From Atrina japonica (lineage: Eukaryota > Mollusca > Bivalvia > Pterioida > Pinnidae), in contig BROG01000458.1 of the NCBI GenBank assembly GCA_030159075.1, positions 308,501-372,500 of the forward strand: a DNA stretch of 64,000 bases, written 5' to 3'. Below, one piece after another: positions 13,178 through 25,590 of this stretch. The position numbers and the translations under genes were made by a program. How positions within the stretch are numbered: the first letter of the stretch is position 1; every line of letters starts with the position of its first letter. Below the pieces are notes generated by a model. It ran no database searches, was not told where the DNA came from, and saw only the letters and a list, made by a program, of their open reading frames with translations.

Positions 13178-13299
13178 GTGAGATTAACTTGAAGTAGCAT
13201 ATCTATATTGGGTTTTACATGACCCGCTATATGTTAGAACTTCATGCTCCAAAAACCCTCGGTCAACAATTCCCGCGTGTTCATAGATGAATTAGAAAA

Positions 13300-14300
13300 T
13301 AAGCTAGATAATTGGCATCTATTTCTTGTTTCAATGTTTTCTTTCTAATCTATTTCCATATCAGATTGTTAGAAAATTTGGCGTCACGTCCTGAAGAGTC
13401 ATATACATATATGATATATTGGTTTACTTTTTGTAATTATCCAGTATCAACGATAATGATTCGAAATAAATCACATACAGGGTAACTGTAGTACATGAAC
13501 AAAAGATTCCCGTCTATTTTCTGAGCATCAATTTCACAGATGATACACTAATGTTTAAAAGTAAACGAGGAAGTCTGATTGGTTATGGCAAACGCTAAGC
13601 TTCTTCTTCGGTAATATGTCAAGTTTTCAACAATTCAATGCATTTAAAATACGCATTTACACATTCATTTAGCTCACAGTTTATGATATATAGTCAAGGT
13701 TTGATATTAAAAACATGAATATTATACACTCCGTTTTATACGAATTTAATTTTTTCTCCAATGATCACATACAGCCTTAACGACGGAACCAGTAGTACAC
13801 GACACTGCATACATCTATAGTATGAAACGTTTGAAGGAAATCAAAGTGATATATTGCCAATAAAACGCAATAGACAGCACAACAAAAGCAATACTTACTT
13901 TCGGAACAAAAACTATCTATTGAAGGGACAACCAATATAAATGATATAAACAGTACTCTGGCAGCATTAGTGTCACTTCGGAACACAGTTCATCAATTTT
14001 TTCAATTCTTCCATCGTGGGATAATATAATTACAACTTTGGCATGAAAGGGTTCGTAATCAAACAATTTATATCGATACCTTGTTATGACGTTCCGGAGC
14101 ATCTACATGTATAAAGAGACCGTGATAAGTTTGTGATCAAAATATAAGATAATCAATGTTATTATTTACCAGATCTACTTGTCTTTGCTATTAAGGCGTG
14201 TTATGTTAGTTATTTAGCTGTAAATTAATAAAAAAAAAATATTCCGATACATTTAGAATTGTTTTCTTACAAATTTATTATCAATGAAATCACATTTATC
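13300..14300. other. No supported gene
   Basis: Contains a minus-strand hydrophobic frame ending at a GTAAGT donor near 13900 (VLFISFILVVPSIDS), discussed under rejected items. Otherwise nothing recognised. Confidence 0.5.
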
Positions 14301-14694
14301 AAAGTATAAATTTTCAGGATGTTTCAGGATACAATATACAATCTGGTGAATATTGGACAAACACAGACCTCTGGAAATCAAGGGGTGGGGTCAGGTGCCA
14401 TGGAGAAGTAAGCATCCCCGAAAAGTTTAGAGACTGATTTTGTGTATTTTGATTTTAAGATATAAACATTACATACTATCGGTATCGTTTTAGTGTTAGT
14501 CATTATTTAAATGTTTGTGTGTAGGTTATATTAGTAAATTCACATTTTCAATTATTTTGGAATTAAATTGGGAATTATGAAGGCATGAAAATATTGATCT
14601 TTAAATTTCGAATATATGTAATAATAAAAAATAAAATCTAAAATCGAACTTTTAATTGAGAAATATTTTAAGCAATGATTATGTATTTCACAAA

Positions 14695-14930
14695 TAGGGG
14701 CTCCTTGGCAAAATGTTAGAGCATAACTTCTCTCACCTCTGGTTAGCTCGGGCTCGTACTTCACTGGAATCAATTAAGTTAATTTTGTGAAATATATTGC
14801 CAGTTTACTTTTGGAAGGCCGTCATTCGTTTCCCAAGTACATTGTAACCGAGTTCTTCCCCCCACATTAAAACTGGTCGCCTCCATATAAGGAAAAATTG
14901 TTGGCGTTTCGCAAAACACAATTTTAACCA
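14695..14930 (+). repeat. tRNA-derived SINE
   Basis: Head GGGGCTCCTTGGCAAAATGT then TAGAGCA, body TTTTGTGAAATATATTGCCA and ACATTGTAACCGAGTTC, tail near GCAAAACACAATTTTAACC. Related to 6037-6290. Confidence 0.72.
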
Positions 14931-15739
14931 ATAGTCGCCTTAACAAATGGAATTTTGACTGTTTGGTGACACGTTAAACAATTGGAAAATTGGGGAAATA
15001 TACAACAACATTAATACAAACAAAAAAATCAGTGATTTTAAATATCCATATGTATGATATTTATGGCTTGACTTGACTTTTGTCTTCATGGATAAATGTT
15101 CAATCTAGCAATCTGTCTTTTTTTCAGAATCAAAAACAACACTTAACAGATCATGCGTGATATAAAACCAATGCTTCATTTAAAATCTAAAATTACGAAA
15201 ACAAAATTAGTCACTGTAAAGATCAGAACTTTTGTAATTTAGTGCAAATCAGTATTTCACTTATAAATCTTGAGTAATGTCTAAAACATAGAATTTGAAA
15301 CCTATAAAATACATTTGAATTTAATAGGTACGACTTTGGAAAAATCAATTTAGCTCTTAGAAAGGTTTTATAAGCGATTAACTTCCCACAAATATTGAGA
15401 CCTTGCTCCAAAGCGTGATTGGCAGGCAGAAAATGTTGTAATTATACTTATGACAAATTCTAATTTTATAGTGAATCGTTAAGTAACGGCTGGAATCCGA
15501 AAAGGCTTTTTTACAAGGCGACGGTACGAAGGATAAATCACCAACTGTATCAGAATTACGGGAACTCCTGCATCTTTCACATCTATTGTTGAAACCTTGG
15601 CAAATGAACAGTTACCGGGTGTATATAAAGTTTTATTTATTTACAGATGTTTTGAACAAGTTACTCTTATTTACAAGGAAACCTACATTATAGATACAGA
15701 TCTTGTTACTATTAATTTTCCTCTTTTCCCTTAAAGGTT

Positions 15740-16080
15740 AAGGGAGGCCGTTTGGACAGATAACTACGCCTGGTTCTATCCCGTCTGGGATTCGCAATTG
15801 TTCTTCATGTTGAGACCATTTACACATCTTATCTGTCGTGTTCTAATAGCTGAGTTTCAATTATCAATTGGTACTTCTTCATTTTTACTTAAAAAGAGGA
15901 AGTCTGTTCCCTCTGGTCAGTGTGGTCCTTGTGAAACCTGAGCTGATTCTGTGAGCAAGTTTGCCAGTATAATTACGGAAGTCCGGTAATCTCTTTCTGA
16001 GTACATTTTAACCGCGTTCTATCTGCCAACATATACCTTTAAAACTGATGTAAATTTGGCGTAAAATACAGTTTTTTCGC
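15740..16080 (+). repeat. Retroelement fragment followed by a truncated SINE
   Basis: 15750-15890 matches the 18.6-kb 3' segment (CTGGTTCTATCCCGTCTGGG, TTCATGTTGAGACCATTTAC). 15900-16080 is SINE body (GAAACCTGAGCTGATTCTGT, GCAAGTTTGCCAGT), without the tRNA-like head. Confidence 0.65.
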
Positions 16081-16639
16081 AAACAAAAAGATAATAGATT
16101 GAACTGAATACGTATATCATATGTTAACAGCGGTCATAAGGTTTATCACGTTTTAGAACCAAATTGAATTTACCATTTTTGTTATGTTGTCTGTTAGAGA
16201 TAAAATGATGTATTTCATTGCAAGTGCCTCAATTTAAATTATAACTCGTTTTACATGTACATATATTCATTGGAAAGCGCTTTTTTTTTTTTATTATTTC
16301 CGAATTTCGTGGGCCGTGTGCTTCTTCTCTTTTGAACACCATACATGATAGCCTAGTTTGTCCATCTACTTCATCTGGGACCATTTTTATCAAATGATAA
16401 AAAAACACAGGAAAAGAAATGAGTTACAGTTCTAGATTTTAACTGTACTACCATTCATAGCATTTTGTTTATAGGGCAATTTTATCACTCAGACATTCCC
16501 TTGTCCATCTCTGGATTTCATCGAAGTGTGATCGATTTTGTATCCGATAGCTAAACGAACGTTTTTTTATCAAAGCTATGTAATTTCCATTAAATCGAGA
16601 CAGTTAACAAGGATTAGAGTTACAACCTAACATTAACAA

Positions 16640-17000
16640 AATAACTTTTGATCGATATCTGATAGTGCACAGCAAAAACATTACGCATTTATTGTATGAA
16701 ACCTTAGATGATTTTTGTCAAGAAATGTGTATCAAAGATACCTTAGTGGTAGGAGTAGCGACGTCCGTGTGGATTAACACTGCGAATAGCGGACAAACAC
16801 CGCGAATGCTGATCAGACAATCAGAGTAGTGGACAGATATCGCGAATAGTGGAGGGACACTGTGAAAAAATGACAAATGTCGCGAATAGTCGGACAAAAT
16901 ATCTTTCTATTCAATATTTTTATACGTTTTTATAAGTTTTAAAGACTTTTTGAAGACAAATGTATACAGAATCGGCCTCGATCTGGTTTGAGTCTGTGTC
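16640..17000. repeat. First copy of a roughly 360-bp duplicated block with internal short repeats
   Basis: GATCGATATCTGATAGTG, CATTACGCATTTATTGTATG, AAACCTTAGATGATTTTTGT, GTAGCGACGTCCGTG, then degenerate CGCGAATAGTGGACAGACAC units and TCGGCCTCGATCTGGTTTGA. A diverged copy occupies 17950-18370. Confidence 0.85.
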
Positions 17001-17949
17001 TGAACCTCCGATTGTCCTCCAAAATTCTGTACAGCTGTAACGCACTTATCTTGCAATTAGTTCCTGATTAAAATTTAAAATATGAGTAATTGAGTTGACT
17101 CCTCTCACATTTTGTCCAGCAACCCCCCTTCATTAAATATTACTGCTGTTACTATAAATATTGCCTTACAGCTTCATTTATTAGCAGGTTTAATTCAAAT
17201 ATGAGTTATAAAATGCAATCATATGAGCTCTTTGACATATGAAAATAATAATCGGTTTTCAAACCGAATTTCAACTTCGTTTTTTTAATTTGACCAGACA
17301 ATTATTAAAATATTCCCTATTTGGCCAATTTAAAAATTTTATTATCTACCTCGTCTTTCGAAAACTTCTTTCAAAATTATATCCTGCAGCCCGACCCTTT
17401 ATCAAGGATGGCCATTGATATTATAAACAAAACTTTCTTTAATTGACCAAAACAGCTTAATTTATGAATAGGTATAATTCATATTTGGATCATGGAAGTA
17501 ATTTTTATAACCATTCTATGTAAGTTAGGCATATACTCACTTTACCTGTGCTCGAACGAGAACATTGCTCGAAAACGTTTTACGAATTTACCATTTCCTC
17601 GTCTATACAAAGGGGACCATCAACCACAGGGTGACATAATTTTGGGATATGACCTGACTTTTCTAACTAATAGTTACGAGAATTCTATTTTAAATGAAAT
17701 ATTTAATCTTCTACACTTCGTGACGAAACCGAACCAGAAATAGTTGAAAATTTGAATTAAAGACTGTTTTATTTCGTTCTTGCTTTTATCACGTTATTGC
17801 ACCTGACATAAATATTCCTACATCGTAAAACAGACAAAAAGTCTAATATCATGTATCAATTAAAGTTAAAAAATGCATTAGAAATTACTTTTGGGGTGTT
17901 TTTTCCGCTCCCATCACGATTTTCACCATTACAGTGGTGTCATGTGATA
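17001..17949. other. No supported gene
   Basis: An 83-codon plus-strand frame at 17492-17743 has an ATG and stop but no recognisable domain, promoter or partner exon. Left unannotated as a gene. Confidence 0.5.
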
Positions 17950-18370
17950 ACTAGGTTTTAGATCGATATTTGATAGTGTAATAGTTCACTTAAAAACATT
18001 ACGTATTTTTTGTAAGAAACCTTAGATGATTTTGTCAAGAAATATGTATTACATAAACCTTAGTAGTAGGAATAGCGACGTCCGTAACACAATATTCAAA
18101 ATACAAGTGGGTAGTGAAATAACACCGCGATAGTGGATAAACACCGTGTATAGTGGACAGACAATGAGAGTAGTAGACATATATCTCGACTAGTGGAAAG
18201 CAACACTGCGAATAAATGACAAAAGTTGGGCAAAAATAGTTCTCTGTAGGTGTGAGATGATACTATAGGCAGCCATTCAACATTTTTATACATCCGCCTC
18301 TCTGAAGACAGAGGTAAATAGGATCCGTCTCGATCGGGTTTGAGTGTGTGTCTGACCTTCCGGTTAATAC
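17950..18370. repeat. Second copy of the 16.6-kb block
   Basis: GATCGATATTTGATAGTGT, AAACCTTAGATGATTTTGTC, AATAGCGACGTCCGTAAC, then CGCGATAGTGGATAAACACC and CGTCTCGATCGGGTTTGAG. Direct orientation relative to the first copy, about 1.3 kb away. Confidence 0.85.
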
Positions 18371-18489
18371 TCATTTTGTGTCTCTCATAACCTCAAAATG
18401 TATTTACGAAAAGCTGTTCGAGCACGGGTCAGCTGACTCTAGATAATGTAAATGTTTTTATATGCCCCTCTCTCATGAATATTAGATAG

Positions 18490-18790
18490 TAGTCTGGAGC
18501 ACGACCACAGACAGTGACTCCCTTTCGCCAACCGTGCTTTTTAGGTGACTTTTTTCACCGAGATGACCTTTTAACCGAATTTGACAATTTCATCGAACTA
18601 GAAAGGTTTCCATGGAACATTTCCGACGGGTGTGACATGCCAGCAGGGGACGCCGACTCCTTCCGTACACCTGGTACTATCCCGTTTGGTATTCGCAACT
18701 GTTTTTCATGTTGAGACTATTTACGCATCTAATTTGTCGTGTTCGAATTATGTTTCGTGTTTCGATTCTTCATTTTTACTTAATCTTAGT
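18490..18790 (+). mobile_element. 3' segment of the same retroelement family, inverted relative to 20.3 kb
   Basis: The stretch from GGAGCACGACCACAGACAG to the region after CATGTTGAGAC matches, in reverse complement, 20340-20640 downstream of the RT remnant (shared GTGACATGCCAGCAG, TCCTTCCG.ACACCTGG, GTTCGAATTATG-like ends). Shorter pieces occur at 6780-6915, 15740-15890, 42565-42720 and 42980-43090. Confidence 0.65.
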
Positions 18791-18849
18791 AATTTGAGTA
18801 TTGTTTTAATGTTTTGGTTTTAGTTATGTAATTCTGAGCAAGATGTGTT

Positions 18850-19222
18850 AAAGGGGCATTAGCTGTGTTTACCAAAACCCAATTATTTCGATTTTTTTTG
18901 TCTACTTTTACTACTTGTACGATAACAAGTAAGACACAGGCATAAACAATCTTATATTTCTATATATTTGGTTAAAATAATGTCAGGTTCAGTGTGGTAT
19001 GCATATACAAATAGTAAGGTTGAGTACATCATTTGCAATTGAAAAAGTGACGAACCTGGTTTTCTCAAGCAACTTTTACACAAAAGATATGTAAGAGTTT
19101 AAGACTTGTTATATCCGTCCATGTATGTATCTTTTTTGTAATTATATATCAATCTAAGTAGTTAAAAAAAGAAAAAGAAAATTTGAAAAAAAAAAACACA
19201 CAGACCTTACGCGCCTTTAAGA
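18850..19222. mobile_element. Palindromic MITE with GGGGCATTAGCTGT-type ends
   Basis: Left end TTAAAGGGGCATTAGCTGTG, right end near CCTTACGCGCCTTTAAGA. The interior is self-complementary (TAAGACACAGGCATAAACAA against TATCCGTCCATGTATGT; GGTTGAGTACATCATTTGCA near the centre). Other copies: 24160-24680, 34845-35145, with ends at 30885-30912 and 31545-31560. Confidence 0.75.
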
Positions 19223-20179
19223 CAAATATCGTACAAAGCCTGTTGTCAGACAATTACCATATTTTTATCAACTACAAAACACTCGCAACATAAACTTTCA
19301 GTCTGATGGGTTATTTTTTATCGACAATTATTTTAAATGTTGTCATTTCCATTATGTGCATATTTTTACATTCATGCAGATATTTAAGAGAACATAGTGT
19401 ATAGCGTTAATCAACCAATCATCATTAACTTGTGCTTTAGAACGCGATGTTTATGGCTTGAATTATATAACCGATAATTATTGCTCTTTTAGACAATCGC
19501 TCTAAATCCATACATGCAAATGTTATGCCTTGACGAGTTCAGCGACAGTTTCTAGAATTATGTTTTATTGAATTTATGTCTTTTCGGTTATGTAATGTTA
19601 ATCAAGTGCAGTAAGATATAAGACGACGTCAAAATGCTACCGAAATAACAATTTTTAGATGAACTAAATTGAAGATGAAAACTATGTCTAGTGTGTATTG
19701 ATTTATAAGTGATGAACAGGAGATTGTCAAATATACAGTTTGTCTTCAAGATACAGTAGCGAAAAAATTCCAATTTTAAACGAGTTAGTTTGTTTTGATA
19801 TTACGGGAACATTGATGAAAAACTGGTATATGGCAGTGAAATAGAACTGTTTGATCGCTCCTGAAACAATGTGGTGGTAGAACGTTCGTCTCGCAAGAGT
19901 AAGTGTTTGGGTTCGAATTCTGATAATACCTTACACTTTTATAGCACAAATAGAAATTGTTACTTCCCTAGATATTAGGGATGAAAATCATCTGTATATC
20001 ACTTAAAACCTATACACATAATAAAACAAACGAGTTCATGTATTAATAAATAAAATCGCCAAATAAGTCACCTGTGAACAGTTCACTCCAGAAAACAAAC
20101 AACAGCCAAAACAAACAAATAAATAAACAAACAAATAAATATTTTCATCACCTGCATATGGAGTTTATATTTCACAAAT
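19223..20179. other. No gene; one SINE head
   Basis: 19868-19935 holds a tRNA-like head (GTGGTGGTAGAACGTTCGTC, box B GGGTTCGAATTC). The remainder is AT-rich and unrecognised. Confidence 0.55.
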
Positions 20180-21520
20180 GATCAGATATGCCAGGGCGTG
20201 TTCAACATATGAACATTTCATATGCAGAGGTAAACTATTCACTGACAAATTATTGACACAGGGATATCGAAAACCGCGTTTGATGTCAACGTTTTACGGT
20301 CGGTATAGTAGTCTTGTTTGCGACTACTTTGTTTCACTAATGTAAAATTGAAGAAGTACCAATCGATAATCAAAACTCAAGTCCATTATAACACGACGAG
20401 TTAGATGTGTAAATGGTCTCAACATGAAGAAAATTGCGAATCCCAAACGCGATAGGACAAGGTGTCCGGAAGGAGTCAGCGTCTTCTGCTGGCATGCCAC
20501 ACCCGTCGCATACGTTCCATGGCAACCTTTCTAGTCAAATTCGGTGAAAGGTCAAATTTGGTGATAAGGTCGAGTTCAGTGAAAAGCACAATTGGTGAAA
20601 GGGAGTTACTGTCTGTGGCCGTGCTCCATAATATTATCTAATATTTCTGAGAGAGGGACTTCATAATGTTTAACAAGATCCCCGTATCGACCATAACACT
20701 ACTTAAACGACGACTCCAAGCGTTCAACAACGTAACCTTGTGTAAGTTGTTTATTGGCTAGTCGTTTTGCTCTCAGAATAAAACATTCATAAGAAGAGCA
20801 ATCCCTGGCATAACGTATAAGTTGTGAAATGAAAACGCCATAGGCAGGAAAAGATGGAATATTACTACTTAGAAACGGGAAATTGGAATCGTCGCGTTTG
20901 TCATAAGATATATGTGAAGTTGACCGTCCTTTCCAATCGACAGGAGTAAATCTTGGGAAGATGCAGATGTGTTGCTCTCTGTCGTCTCATTGATCTTTAG
21001 CTCAACAGGATACATCTGGCTGAGGTAATTCTGAAATTCTGAATTATTTATGGACAAAACATCGTTGATATACCTGTAAGTAAACTTGAACGGATATACT
21101 AACTGTTTGTTTCTTTTGGAGATCAGAGACTGTATAAATTCTGCTTAATATGAATAAGATGTCAGCCAAGAGAGATGCAAAAGTGGTACCCATTGGAATG
21201 CCAACAATCTGCTGGAAAACTTTTCCCGCAAAAACCACGAAGATGTTGTCTACTAGAAACCCCAGCACTAACTGAAATGTTGAGTTATCTGTTCTATGGC
21301 GGTTGTTGAAACGTCTGTACCAATTATGACGAGGATCCGTTCCTCACGTATTTCATTTTAATTTGACTGTGGACTCACGGCGGGTGTGACCGATCAACAG
21401 GGGATGCTTACTCCTCCATGGCACCTGATCCCTCCTCTTGATTTCGAGAGGTCCGTGTTTGTCCATTTTATACCAGATTTGTACCTATATCCTGGACATC
21501 CGAATGATTAATATCTTGGT
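20180..21520 (-). mobile_element. Rearranged reverse-transcriptase retroelement (Penelope-like or related), decayed
   Basis: On the minus strand, frame-broken RT pieces read FLVDNIFVVFAGKVFQQIVG, IPMGTTFASLLADI, then YINDVLSINNSEFQNYL (the Y-x-D-D active site has become YIND), LKINETTESNTSASSQDLLL, SIGKDGQLHIYL and GVFISQLIRYARDCSSYECF. It is followed at 20340-20640 by a 3' segment also seen at 18.5 kb, and preceded at 21290-21520 by a 5'-type segment repeated across the window. The phrases YIDDVLS.., SNTSASYLDLLLSI and GVFISQLIRYAR are typical of an RT family common in mollusc genomes. The exact clade is uncertain. Not active. Confidence 0.7.
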
Positions 21521-21549
21521 ATCTGATACTTTTTAGCCCACCATCAACA

Positions 21550-23200
21550 GATGGTGGGATATTCATATGGCCCTGCATCTGTCGTCCGTCGGTCCTGCAC
21601 ATCCGCTAGTTATCAGCAAGGACTGAAGGGATCTCCTTGAAAATTGACATGAAGGTTTCCCTTGAGGTTAGTTGTGCATATTTTATTTTCAAAGAAATCG
21701 GAATCCAACATGGCCGACAGGCGGCCATCTTGGATTTTGGCCAAAGGAAATTTGTTTCCGCCACTTCTCAGAAAGGACTGAAGGAATGCCCTTGAAATTT
21801 GACATGTATGTTCCCCTTGAGGTCTAGTTGTGCATATTATATTTTCAGAGCGATCGGAATCCAACATAGCCGACAGGCGGCCATCTAGGATTTTTACCAA
21901 AGGAAGTTTGTTATAGCTATTTCTCAGAAAGGACTGAAGGGATCTCCTTAAAATTTAACATAAAAGGACTGAAAGGATTTCCTTGAAATTGGAATATAAA
22001 ACATCTCAGATACCAAAGTATAAATCCTTAGGATGTCCAGGACACAGATACAAATCCGGCAAAAATGGACAAACATGGACCTCTGGAAACCAAGATGTGG
22101 GATCAGGTGCCACGGAGGAGTAAACAACCCCTGCCGACCAGTCACACCCGCCGTGAGTCCACATGAAATACCTGAGGAACGAATCCTCGTCACAATTGGT
22201 ACAGACGTCTCAACACCCACCAACGAAAATGCAACTCAACATTTCACCCAGTGAAACAAACATCCATCTTGGATTTTGACAATGTAAGTATGTATTTCTA
22301 AGAATGTACTGAATGAATCTTTTCGAAATTGATTATGGAGGTTCCACCTGGGATCTAGATGTGATTATTACATTTTCAGAGAGATCAGAATCCAACATGG
22401 CCGACAGGCGGCCATCTTGGATTTTCTCCAAAGGATGTTTATCACCGCTATTTCTCAGAAAAGACTGATGGGATCTCAGTGAAATTTGACATCAAGGTTC
22501 CCCTTAAGTTTTAGTTGTGCATATTGCATTTTCAGATAAATTGGAATTAAATATGGCCGACAAGCGGCCATCTTGGATTTTGAACATAGGAAGTGTGTTA
22601 TTGCTATTTCTCAGAAAGGACTGAAAGGATTTCCTTGAAACTGGAATATAAAACATCTCAGATACCAAAGTACAAATCTTAAAGATGTCCAGGACACAGA
22701 TACAAATCCGGCAAAAATGAACAAACGCGGACCTCTTGAAACCAAGAGGTGGGATCAGGTGCCATGGAGGAGTAAACATCCCCTGTCGACCGGTCACACC
22801 CGCCGTGAGTCCACAGTCAAGTCCAAATGAAATACGTGAGGAACGAATCCTCGTCACAATTGGTACAGACGTCTCAACAACCACCAACGAAAAGGCAACT
22901 CAACATTTCACCCAGTGAAACAGAGTAATCGCAAGCAAGACCATTATACATGAAGGTTCCCCGTGAGGTCTAGTTGTGCATATGACATTTTCAGAGAGAT
23001 GGGATTCAAACATGGCTGACAGGCGGCCATCTTGGATTTTGACAATGTAAGTATGTATTTCGCAGAATGCACTAAATGAATCTTTTCGAAATTGATTATG
23101 GAGGTTCCTGCTGTGGTCTAGATGTGCATATTACATTTCAGAGAGATCAAAATCCAAGGTGGACACCTGTCGGCCATGTTGAATTCCATTCTCTCTGAAA
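21550..23200 (+). repeat. Tandem array of a GGCGGCCATCTTGGATT repeat, interrupted by two R1 copies
   Basis: Units of roughly 170-240 bp each carry TCTCAGAAAGGACTGAAGG, GACATGAAGGTT, TAGTTGTGCATATT, TTTTCAGAGAGATCGGAATC and GCCGACAGGCGGCCATCTTG. At least five units are recognisable (cores near 21710, 21870, 22400, 22560 and 23010). A related array lies in the RTK intron at 45090-45800. Confidence 0.85.
22000..22260 (+). repeat. Dispersed repeat family R1 (full-length copies)
   Basis: Consensus phrases are CAGATACCAAAGTATAAA, GGATGTCCAGGACACAGATA, ACAAACACGGACCTCTGGAA, CCGGTCACACCCGCCGTGAG and GAATCCTCGTCACAATTGGT. A second near-copy spans 22640-22920. Others: 21290-21520 (reverse), 25595-25770, 31860-32050, 48010-48240, with fragments at 14315-14410, 36545-36640, 40320-40380 and 47690-47880. 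At 21290 it abuts the RT remnant, so it may be that element's 5' region. Confidence 0.75.
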
Positions 23201-24159
23201 ATGTAATATGATCAGTTCAAGTTCAGTTTCGCTATAATCTTGTGAAAAAAAATAGTTCACAGAAATGTGGATTAAAGTTCAGCTTCAATGTTGAGACACA
23301 AAATAAGAGAAAAGAAGAGAAAAGAACAGTCCGTCGCAGATCAGACATAGAACATTCCGTGGTGGGCGGCAAGATCCCTCTTCCTAAGATCTATATTCTG
23401 TTTTTGCATTGAATGATGATGTAAAAAGTTATGGTCATTTTTCGAAACTGATTACAATATATAAACACAATAAATACTTTAAATGGAAATTGACACATCG
23501 CATTTTCGCGAACGTTAGTCGAATTTCTTGACGTCACAATGCATTTCCAATGTTTGTCCGAGGTATAACCGAAGTGTCAAGTATTAAAGTTTAAAAATTG
23601 TTCGCGCATAAATGGAAAGGTCAATTCATGCAGCATACTGGTTTACATGTAATTAAACATTAAAAAACATCTTGTAGCTGAAAAATAATAAAGATGTAAC
23701 TTAGTTCATGGCAAACACAGCATGAAACCTCATCATCTTTATTTTAGCAAAAACAACTCTTTTAGATTCCGTATTCCTTATATTTTTGGTGCCATACTAT
23801 GTTATTCTTTATCACGTTTAAAGAACTTGTGAAATGATATGTCCCATTTCTAGGGCTTATTTATCGATCGATTGCCACTTCATGATTGCCAATAAAAATA
23901 TCCGAGTTCAATCTCCGAGCTGCTCAGTTAAGTATAAAATGATTTATACAGTTCATCGGGAACATTGTTTTGAATACTTTTGTATCGCAAAGAAAAGGTA
24001 TTTTAAAAAAGAAATTGCCGTTTTTCAATCTGTTATATCAAAACTGATAGCACATTGTATTTTAAGTATCAAACTGTGCAGTGTATTGTTTGTTGCGTGA
24101 ATATATGAAAACAAAACCGTTTGTTTGAAAAACATAGACGTTTTTTTATGGTCGCAATT
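23201..24159. other. No supported gene
   Basis: An 88-codon plus-strand frame at 23834-24100 lacks any recognisable domain. No splice-consistent exons seen. Confidence 0.5.
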
Positions 24160-24680
24160 TTAAAGGGGCGTGAGCTGTGCTTTTTTTCAAATGTTCTTTT
24201 CCTTTTTTTCACTGCTTGATATACAATAACAAAAAAGAGATATACACAGTCATAAAAATCTTATATATATATTGCGAAAATTGCTTGAAAAACACAGGTT
24301 TCACACTTTTTTAATTGCGATTGATTAACTCAACCTTACTATTTGTATATCACACTGGATCTGACCTTATTTTCACAATATATATAGGAATATAAGATTG
24401 TTTATACCAGTTTATAGCTCTTATTTGTTATTGTACATCAAGTAGAAGTAGTTCAAATGGTTACTCTTAGACGGATTTGGCTATGCACTCAGACCTTGTA
24501 TTAAACAACTTTCCCTTTAGAAAATATATTTAAAATCGGAGCTTAACTGATGAAGTCTAATTGACAGAAACGATCATCTTGAGCATTTTTACTTTGGTAT
24601 TATGTTTATAATATTTAGTAAAAGTAGAAAAAAATCGAAATATATAATTTTTTTAGGTAAATACAGTTAATGCCCTTTTA
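24160..24680. mobile_element. Palindromic MITE, larger relative of the 18.85-kb element, with an inner insertion
   Basis: Ends TTAAAGGGGCGTGAGCTGTG and CAGTTAATGCCCTTTTAA. Inside, 24470-24640 is a reverse copy of the dispersed R13 repeat (GGTTACTCTTAGACGGATTT, TGATGAAGTCTAATTGACAG, AACGATCATCTTGAGC), so one element appears nested in the other. Confidence 0.7.
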
Positions 24681-25590
24681 AGATGATCTAGACAAAGGAA
24701 TCTGAACATTGTTTATAAATATTGATATTAAAATCCACAAGCGATTGATCGGTGAAAATCTTTAACGGACATAAAGACATAAGTCCATTCTTTGATTTAT
24801 ATCCGGTGCTGGTGTGGTATGTCTTTCATGATGCCTTTATTCTTTACAAATTGATATGATTTTGCTGTCTAAGTAAACAAGCTTTCCATCGATTAATATC
24901 AGATATAATGAAAACAATAAATATCAACGAAAACCATTAATGTCAGCCATTTTTGAATGACGACTGACGATTGATAATCTGACACCATAAGTGTACAGTG
25001 TAAAATGTACATAATCAGTGTTTAGAAGCCGGAATATGCAGTGTCGTATGAAATGGAAACCGTGGTCATAAAAAACCGCGAGGATTTAACAAAGCAGTGG
25101 TTAGATCAGTTAAATATAGTATTTTTTGATAACACAATTAACTCATAAACTCCTGTGTCACATTTAGACTCGCCCCAAGTTAAAAATGGAATGGCCTACT
25201 ATCAAAATTCAGGAGTGACAGGTTAATATTGAATGTAAAATCATTTTGAACGAATGAATTCTTAATTATGCACTCCTGAATTCTGAAAGTGGACTTTACT
25301 ATTCTTTGAAATGGAAGAGTCCAAATGTGGTTACAGGGAAGAATGAGTCAATTGTTTATTCTAATGAGTCAGCAAAAATGTGTAGATCTGTTTGTGTAGT
25401 AAAACAAGACATCTACGTGTACCATGGTGGAAAACATTTGTCATCTCAATAAAATTGTTTCAAGATCTAAAAACACGTAACAATGTTTTTAATGTTGTTT
25501 GTTTTCATGTCCTGTCAAACGATTTACGTGAATAGTTAACTTGCTATAGATGCAAATATACATGTATAAAAACAACAGATACCAACGTAT
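24681..25590. other. No gene recognised
   Basis: AT-rich sequence. 25150-25330 contains a loose inverted pair (AACTCCTGTGTCACATTTAG ... TCAGGAGTGACAGG ... CACTCCTGAATTC), perhaps a small foldback repeat. Confidence 0.45.

Noticed and set aside
13777..14102. Minus-strand hydrophobic frame (VLFISFILVVPSIDSFCSES) ending at a GTAAGT donor as an alternative signal-peptide exon
   Set aside because: No in-frame ATG before an upstream stop and no clear acceptor. Likely chance.
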